Source: Nageia nagi
Taxonomy: Eukaryota > Pinophyta
Direction: 5' to 3'
DNA length: 64,000 bases
Assembly: GCA_050084985.1 (NCBI GenBank)
Contig: JBITNC010000001.1
Location: forward strand, 89,776,001 to 89,840,000
Shown here: piece by piece, positions 58,376-64,000 of the stretch
Layout of the letters: the number at the start of each line of letters is the position of its first letter
Numbering within the stretch: position 1 is the stretch's first letter
Position numbers and translations under genes: made by a program
Notes under the pieces: model-generated
Told to the model about the DNA's origin: nothing
Database searches by the model: none
Seen by the model: the letters and a program-made list of their open reading frames with translations, nothing else

Positions 58376-59204
58376 TTACAACAAAGTATGTTCACGTAAT
58401 CTCTTAAAGAAATTGAATGGCATAGAGGACAGCTTGTGGTGAAACCAGGGATGACACAACGTCTAGAACCCAGAAATCATAGCCATGACTCTAAAGGGCA
58501 TAACATACAGCACAATAGCAATTGTAAGACAATATATGATAAAAATAGCAGTAGCTCTGGTCCCTTCAACTTAGCAGGGCTGGAACCTCTCTCCCTGGGT
58601 TGCCAAATCCCCCACAACAGTCTAAATACGGGGAAGGTATCGAATTTCTCATCCAACTCATCTAGGTGCACTGCCTAAGAATGGGAAAGACAGGTGTCCA
58701 TATGGCGCTGGTGTTGGGGCCTCCATCAGAAGTGTCATATCCCAATAAAAAAATCAAAAACATATTAAAAAACATAGTGGACAGGATTAATTTCGGGCAC
58801 CAAACAAGAATCAGGAACAGAATATGAATCAGTAAGGTTGTGACCGGGTTCTTCCAAACCAGTGGGTAACAATAATAACCCCCAACAGAATGCTCATGAT
58901 GCGGAAAAAGTTCGCCTTGTTGCGTCTCATGCTCCACATATGGGAATCCACATATTCATGACCTGGTAGCGGAGACTCTCCAGTTGCCCCACCGACAAGG
59001 GGCAGAGATAATGTATTTCGGGCAATAGAGGGGAAGTGTATATGTGAAGCATATTCATCGAGCTGTAGGTAAAACGCACCGCCAGCTGCAGCTCCCCCAT
59101 TTTCTTCACCACAGAAGGATGCTATACCAGTAATGGGTTTTGATGGGCATACAGCCTATCAATCTCCAGCGTCGATAGACCAGGTATTTGTCGGCATTCT
59201 GTAA
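58376..59204 (-). pseudogene. C-terminal part of an MCTP-family gene, broken
   Basis: Minus-strand translation reproduces the C-terminal end of plant MCTPs (multiple C2 domain and transmembrane region proteins): STLEIDRLYAHQNPLLV, stop, HPSVVKKMGELQLAVRF, LPEIHYLCPLSVGQLESLRY, DSHMWSMRRNKANFFRIMS, WKNPVTTLLIHILFLILVW, LDELDEKFDTFP, GDLATQGERFQ, ATAIFIIYCL, then HPWFHHKLSSMPFNFFKRL to a TAA near 58376. It covers the last C2 edge and the PRT_C membrane region. Breaks: an in-frame stop, loss of about 20 codons between RYQVMN and DSHMW, further frame changes and a deletion after DTFP. The upstream edge at 59204 abuts TTGTTTTACAG, which resembles a 3' splice site. MCTPs tether ER to plasma membrane at plasmodesmata and include FTIP and QUIRKY; this copy is non-functional. 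Confidence 0.85.
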
Positions 59205-60805
59205 AACAATTAACAGATTGAATATACTTATTATTATTATTAATTCAATCATTATTATTGATTCATATAATTGAAGTATATTTTTATTTAAATATATCAT
59301 TATTTATTTAAAATTAAATATTTTTAATAAATAATTAATTTATTCAAATTAAAATATATTAAATTATTAGTCATGACGTTATTGATTATATTATCAAGTT
59401 TTTGTAAACTAATGAATGCTTCAAAGTCTTCAACCAAAGAAGTTGAATTAGTAATTTTTAAGATTTCAAAATTTCGATTTATTTTTTCTAACTTGTTAGT
59501 ATTGGTTGTATCCTTATTTCTCAAATTACTTTCAAAATATATCATACATTTACAAAAGAATTTTATTATATTTAAATATTTGAAATTTTTCATTTGTATA
59601 TTTAAATATTTTAAATTTTTCATTTGTATACAAAGTCTCGTACCTTCTCATAATAGTAATAACTCAACTTTGTTATTAATTTGAACAACAATATTGATAA
59701 AAAAAGTGAACTACAATTCCTCTCAAGTGTGGATTATTCCTCTTATAAATGAATTGAGAATAGTTTTTTGTTTATTCTCGAATCAATTTAATACTTGATG
59801 CATTTGCTCCAATTTTCCATCATCAAAGTGTTTATAATTGAATAAGTTCATATGTAGAAGGCTTATAATTATGAATATAAACTATATTTTCTATCATCAA
59901 ACTTAATGATATTTTATTCCATCCAAATTGCGCAATACACTATTCTAGGTTCAATCTAAAATATTACTATTTGTATTAAAAAAAATTCTATAAATTTCTA
60001 CCAAATATTCCAACTTATTTTACATGTTCAAGTAGATGATTCTTCATTTTGCTTGCATATGATATACCAATGAGGACCTTCAAATCTTTTTCTACTAAGC
60101 TTATCCCACGTAATATTCTTGTTGTGATATACTAACCATATAAAGACACTTGAATTTTGGTTGATATTTCATTTGCTAATTTTTTCCTCAAAATATAGAT
60201 TTCTTATAGTTTTATTATAAAAGTTATCAATGTTTATAGTGTATACTTTTTAAAGGAGTTTATATACTAAATAAACATCTCTTGTTCAAAATTATTAATG
60301 AAAATATTCTAAATAAATTTAATTTGTAGACAATAGGAAGTCCACATGACCCTAAAACTAATTGTAATTTATGTTGATGGATAGATGGAGAAAATGTAAT
60401 GTACCTTTCTAAGGTTTATCCAATTTAGCATTCAATTCTGCATTCATTCACAAATTGGGGAATTAATGAACATGCTCATTAATCATCCAAAACATGTGTT
60501 CAAATTAGAATATAACAACAGTAGCCAAAATTGATATGCAACTCATATAACATGTGATTATGACCAAAATTAGGGTATTAGTTAGATCTGTAATATGACA
60601 TAAACATAGCTCCAAAAGTACTCAATTTGGATACATTCCCATGCATAATGAAGATAGTAGCATAGCAAAAATATATAAGAACATCCATTCACATTCCAGA
60701 TGTAATATGAGAGCCAATATCATCAATAATCAACCAAGAATAAGTACAGGGCTATAACAACCCTATAACAAGTTCTAGGGAAAAGTCCAAAACTTCAAAC
60801 ATAAA
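59205..60805. other. AT-rich intergenic stretch, no gene recognised
   Basis: Very AT-rich. It contains a direct duplication of about 32 bp at 59568-59630 (ATATTTAAATATTT then GAAATTTTTCATTTGTAT). Opposite-strand open frames near 59324-59684 overlap each other, have low complexity and are not supported as genes. Confidence 0.5.
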
Positions 60806-61792
60806 TGATCTGTAAAGATAGTTTGCCTATGACGATTTCCTATCTCACCACATACAAATTCTTTAAATTTTTTTGTCACTTTATCTCACAAGAAAAGAGA
60901 ATTACTTTCAAAATGTAAAAGCAAAATATTTGTGCAAGAATAAATAAAAACACCACAAGAGATTTTACCAACTTTGCCTCTTTATTTTGTGGAGCTTGAA
61001 TCAATCCTTAACCCCTCTCACTTTACAACGCTTAGTTTATTTTTCCACTCTCCCTTCCTCCCTCCTTTCTTTTTTTTTTTTCAAAAAAAATCGCAAGTGT
61101 TGGGCTTCCTTTTATAATTTTAAGGAAGCTAACTTACAAAAATATATGGTTACAACAAATAATTTGGTATCATTCCACGTAAAGTAGAATTTGGTTGTGG
61201 CCATCAACCAAAAATCATCTCCACTTGACCTTCTCCCAAAAGTAATAATAACCACTAACAATTACAAACCATACTATTTATCTTTTTACAAATTTAAAAA
61301 ATAACTCACTCAACGAATATATCTACACTCCTATTTTTGAGGGAGATAAAAATAATATTAACACCTTTCACCATTGAAAATAACTTAACAATATGTAATT
61401 ATCTCCCCTCCTTTATTTTAGGGAAATAATTAACTAAACTTCCAAAATATCCTCAACACCCACCTTCACTCAACATTTTCCACTTGTCAACTATAACAAG
61501 CATTTTGAAAAGTCAAGAGGAGTCTTTTTCTTTACCAAATACACCACCCAAACTTCACATGATGTTTTTGAAGATTTTCCATCAAGTGTATGCCACATCA
61601 TCATTGTGGTCCCACTTATAAATTTTGTCATCAAATTTATTTATTTTATTTTTTTAAAAAAACTTCAAATTGTAATAACTTTTGCATATGAAGTCAAATT
61701 TCAGTTCTGTAAGAAGTTCCAAAATCATGGAGATAAGATCTTTGAAATGGTACCCACATTTTGTTGAGTTTAGATGATCCAATTTTGGATCA
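60806..61792 (-). repeat. 3' LTR of a gag-only LTR retrotransposon
   Basis: This 987-bp LTR (element on the minus strand) starts TGATCC and ends GATCA in element orientation, giving TG...CA termini in a short inverted repeat. The 60806-61540 part is closely similar to 63262-64000 (for example TAGTTTGCCTATG, AAAATATTTGTGCAAGAATA, ACCAACTTTGCCTC). By eye the first 130 bp differ at roughly one position in eight. Confidence 0.88.
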
Positions 61793-61805
61793 CTCCTTCC
61801 CACTA
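61793..61805 (-). promoter_or_regulatory. Polypurine tract
   Basis: In element orientation AGTGGGAAGGAG stands immediately before the TG of the 3' LTR, the position and composition of a plus-strand priming polypurine tract. Confidence 0.7.
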
Positions 61806-63181
61806 AGAGGGCTTTTGGTCCCCAAAAGCTTAGAGACTATGGTAAAATTGGGGAACCCCGTTACCCATCATGGCACCTTGCCAAATTGGCCTCCATGAAC
61901 TTGTTGTGTTGTACATCCATAGGCACCATGGCATAAAGCCAAAAAAATTTCTAAGTAAAAAATTATTCCCAAATGGATATGGATATGGTATTACTATTTT
62001 ATCATTCTACATGACTAACGACCTTTGCCTTATTTCCTCTTTCCATATGTGCATGGGTACCTCCTTTGTATTCACAATAATTGGAAGCTTCAATCCCACA
62101 CAAAACATCTTCTCATCAACAATAGATGAATATTCAATCTCATGGATTTTTTCATGTTCTTTAGTGATTATAGTAGTATTATTCTCTTTACTTTTCCCTT
62201 GATCATACCACTTAGGTGCTCGCTTGGGATACAGCCTCCAACATCCTTCTTTAACATGACCATCCTTGTCGTAACGAGAGCAATGTACTTTCTTTTTCTT
62301 ACCCTCCTCTTTTGTAGAGGATTTAAAAACTTTATCTTTTCCTTTAGATTTGGATTGGTAATCCTCTCAATCATACTTTTCACATTCTTCCAGATACTGT
62401 GCTTGAACACATACTTCATCTAGATTTGTAGGTTTAAAAAGTAAAATGGTGTGACGAAGATAACTATGAAGACCTCCAATATACTTCAGTAAACATGCAT
62501 CAATTTTCAAAGACTCACTGAGTAGGGTAGGTCTTTTCTTGAATTCAATGGTATACTCTTGAACACTTTATTCTTTCGACTGCTTAAAGTTATACCACTG
62601 CATGGTTTGCTTTTGATGATAGCCAAGTAGGTAGAATTAATCTTGAAATAATTCTTTGAATGCATGTCATCTTGTCACTGGAACTTCATCAAAACTGGTA
62701 ACAAAATCCAAATAAGCTTCCCACCAAACTAGAACATGTCCCTCTAACTTTAATGTAGCTACTTCGATTTTATCCTCATCACTTTCAATCTTCTAGACTC
62801 AAAAATAGGCCTCCATTTCCTTAAACCATTGATTAAGCTTTTCGAGATCCATCTCTCCTACAAATGATTTGAGCTCAAATTTCACCTCCATCTTCAAGGG
62901 TAATCTCTTCTCAATTTGAGAACTCTCTCTGATTATATTCTCTTTTCCTTTAGCTCCATTATCTTGATTCTTTTGCAAATTTGCAATAGTATCAACCAAT
63001 TACTCAAGGTCTTCTTGATCATTTTGAGTCTTTTTGCAAAATCTTCTAGCATGGTAGTAGATGGATTTGCTTTGGCCATTCTAGCTTCTCTTTTTTGCCT
63101 CAACCAAATTCTCTATCCAATCTTAGGATTCTTTGCAACAATCTCTCCTTCACCTCTTTTGCTTTGAGATCTAGTAATCAT
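61806..63181 (-). pseudogene. Gag of the gag-only LTR element
   Basis: The ATG on the minus strand at 63181 begins MITRSQSKRGEGEIVAKNPK. After a stop and a frame change near 63030 the frame carries KSFVGEMDLEKLNQWFKEME, VWWEAYLDFVTSF, then FKELFQD, YNFKQSKE, QEYTIEF, LSESLKIDACLLKYIGGL. This is a Retrotrans_gag domain of gypsy type. A knuckle follows at about 62290-62250 (CSRYDKDGHVKEGCW; the second Cys is now Tyr). Coding-like sequence fades by about 62000 and meets the polypurine tract. There is no protease, RT or integrase between the LTRs, so the element depended on other copies for mobility, or lost pol by deletion. Confidence 0.82.
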
Positions 63182-63245
63182 GCAAACAATTTCCACCAAA
63201 CAAAGTTGTGCAAAGATAGATTTAATACATGCCCATAATAAAAAA

Positions 63246-63257
63246 TGCTCTGATACC
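63246..63257 (-). promoter_or_regulatory. Primer-binding site (initiator tRNA-Met type)
   Basis: Minus-strand AGGTATCAGAGC, four bases after the LTR end (GATCA), matches the tRNA-iMet primer site except at the first base. Confidence 0.82.
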
Positions 63258-63261
63258 TATA

Positions 63262-64000
63262 TGATCTATAAATATAGTTTGCCTATGGAGATTCCCTATC
63301 TCACCACATATGAATTATTTAAATATTTTTGCCACTTTATCTCATAGGAAAAGAGAATTACTTTCTAAGTGTAAACGTAAAATATTTGTGCAAGAATAAA
63401 TAAAAATACCACAAGAGATTTTACCAACTTTGCCTCTTTATTTTGTGGAGCTTGAATCAATCCTTGACCCCTCTCACTTTACAACACTTAGTGTATTTTT
63501 CCACTCACCCTTCTTCTCTCCTTTCTTTTTTTTTTTCAAAAAGAAATCCCAAGTGTTAGGCTTCCTTTTATAATTTTAAAGAAGCTAACTTACAAAAATA
63601 TATGGTTACAAAAAATAACTTGGCATCATTCTCCATAAAATAGAATTTGGTTGTGGCCATCAACCAAAAATCATCTCCACTTGTCCTTCTCCCAAAAATA
63701 ATAATAACCACTAAAAAAAAAACAATTACAAACCATACTATTTGTCTTTTTACAAATAAAAAAAAAAAAACTCACTCAACGAATATATCTCCACTCCTAT
63801 TTTTGAGGGAGATAAAAATAATATTAACACCTTGCACCCTTAAAAATAACTAAACAATATATAATTATCTCCACTCCTTTATTTTAGGGAAATAATTAAC
63901 TAAACTTCCAAAATAGCCTCAACACCCACCTTCACTCAACATTTGCTGCTTGTCAACTATACCAAGCATTTTGAAAAGTCAAGGGGAGGCTTTCAAACTT
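63262..64000 (-). repeat. 5' LTR of the gag-only element, cut by the window edge
   Basis: Runs parallel to 60806-61540 from TGATCTATAAATATAG to the end of the window. About 250 bp of the LTR lie outside, so the target duplication cannot be checked here. Confidence 0.88.

Noticed and set aside
59324-59684. Opposing open frames of about 100 codons on both strands
   Set aside because: They overlap each other in sequence of nearly pure A/T with a local duplication. Neither shows coding character.
61870-62202. 110-codon plus-strand open frame with hydrophobic segments
   Set aside because: Antisense to the gag region and pre-LTR part of the minus-strand LTR element.
1-64000. CRISPR arrays, prokaryotic operons or phage modules
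   Set aside because: The repeats have no regular spacer structure, and all recognised domains are plant host or plant retroelement types. The window is plant nuclear DNA.

Overview
The window looks like repeat-dominated nuclear DNA from a large seed-plant genome, plausibly a gymnosperm. That is an inference from the many old, heavily decayed and nested Ty3/gypsy Tat-type and Ty1/copia elements, the AT-rich sequence, the plant-type host gene fragments and the wide spacing of intact genes. I see no prokaryotic or organellar signature. Only one convincing intact protein-coding gene is present: an intronless leucine-rich-repeat receptor-like protein (LRR-RLP) at 53445-56345 on the plus strand.

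Layout. 1-3990 is a decayed Tat-like pol (protease tail, archaeal-type RNase H, RT, RNase H, integrase). It is followed on the same strand by a 3.7-kb decayed ORF of unknown family (4564-8330) with an SV40-like nuclear localisation motif and a coiled coil. 8330-10815 is an LTR-like non-coding block with a TATA box and tandem repeats. It leads into a primer-binding-like site and a second gag-pol relic (10840-17490). A 410-bp MITE (18418-18827) and an unusual 15-bp minisatellite full of ACGTGGC cores (19035-19870) follow. 20840-27180 holds a gypsy protease relic and two fused copia relics. The second copia is split by a non-autonomous CACTA element (25579-26732) that carries a piece of a PPR gene. 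27183-32178 is an LTR element with one complete-looking and one truncated LTR. 35309-41290 is a third, minus-strand Tat-like element, interrupted by a SINE and a LINE ORF1 (DUF4283) fragment. 41290-53400 is mostly AT-rich unique-looking sequence with small relics: two PPR fragments, one exon of a cinnamoyl-CoA-reductase-like gene, two gag relics and a short copy of the RLP gene's 5' coding end. After the RLP gene come a broken MCTP-family gene (58376-59204, minus) and a gag-only LTR retrotransposon running off the right edge (60806 to beyond 64000, minus).

How it works together. Most of the window is transposon sediment with no gene cooperation. The one gene with a likely cellular job is the RLP: a plasma-membrane receptor without a kinase, probably in immune or developmental signalling through a partner kinase. 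The most interesting observations are the minisatellite, the gene-carrying CACTA element, the unusual position of the archaeal RNase H domain in two of three Tat-like elements, and the unidentified post-integrase ORF. All readings come from inspection of the sequence; no alignment or database search was run.
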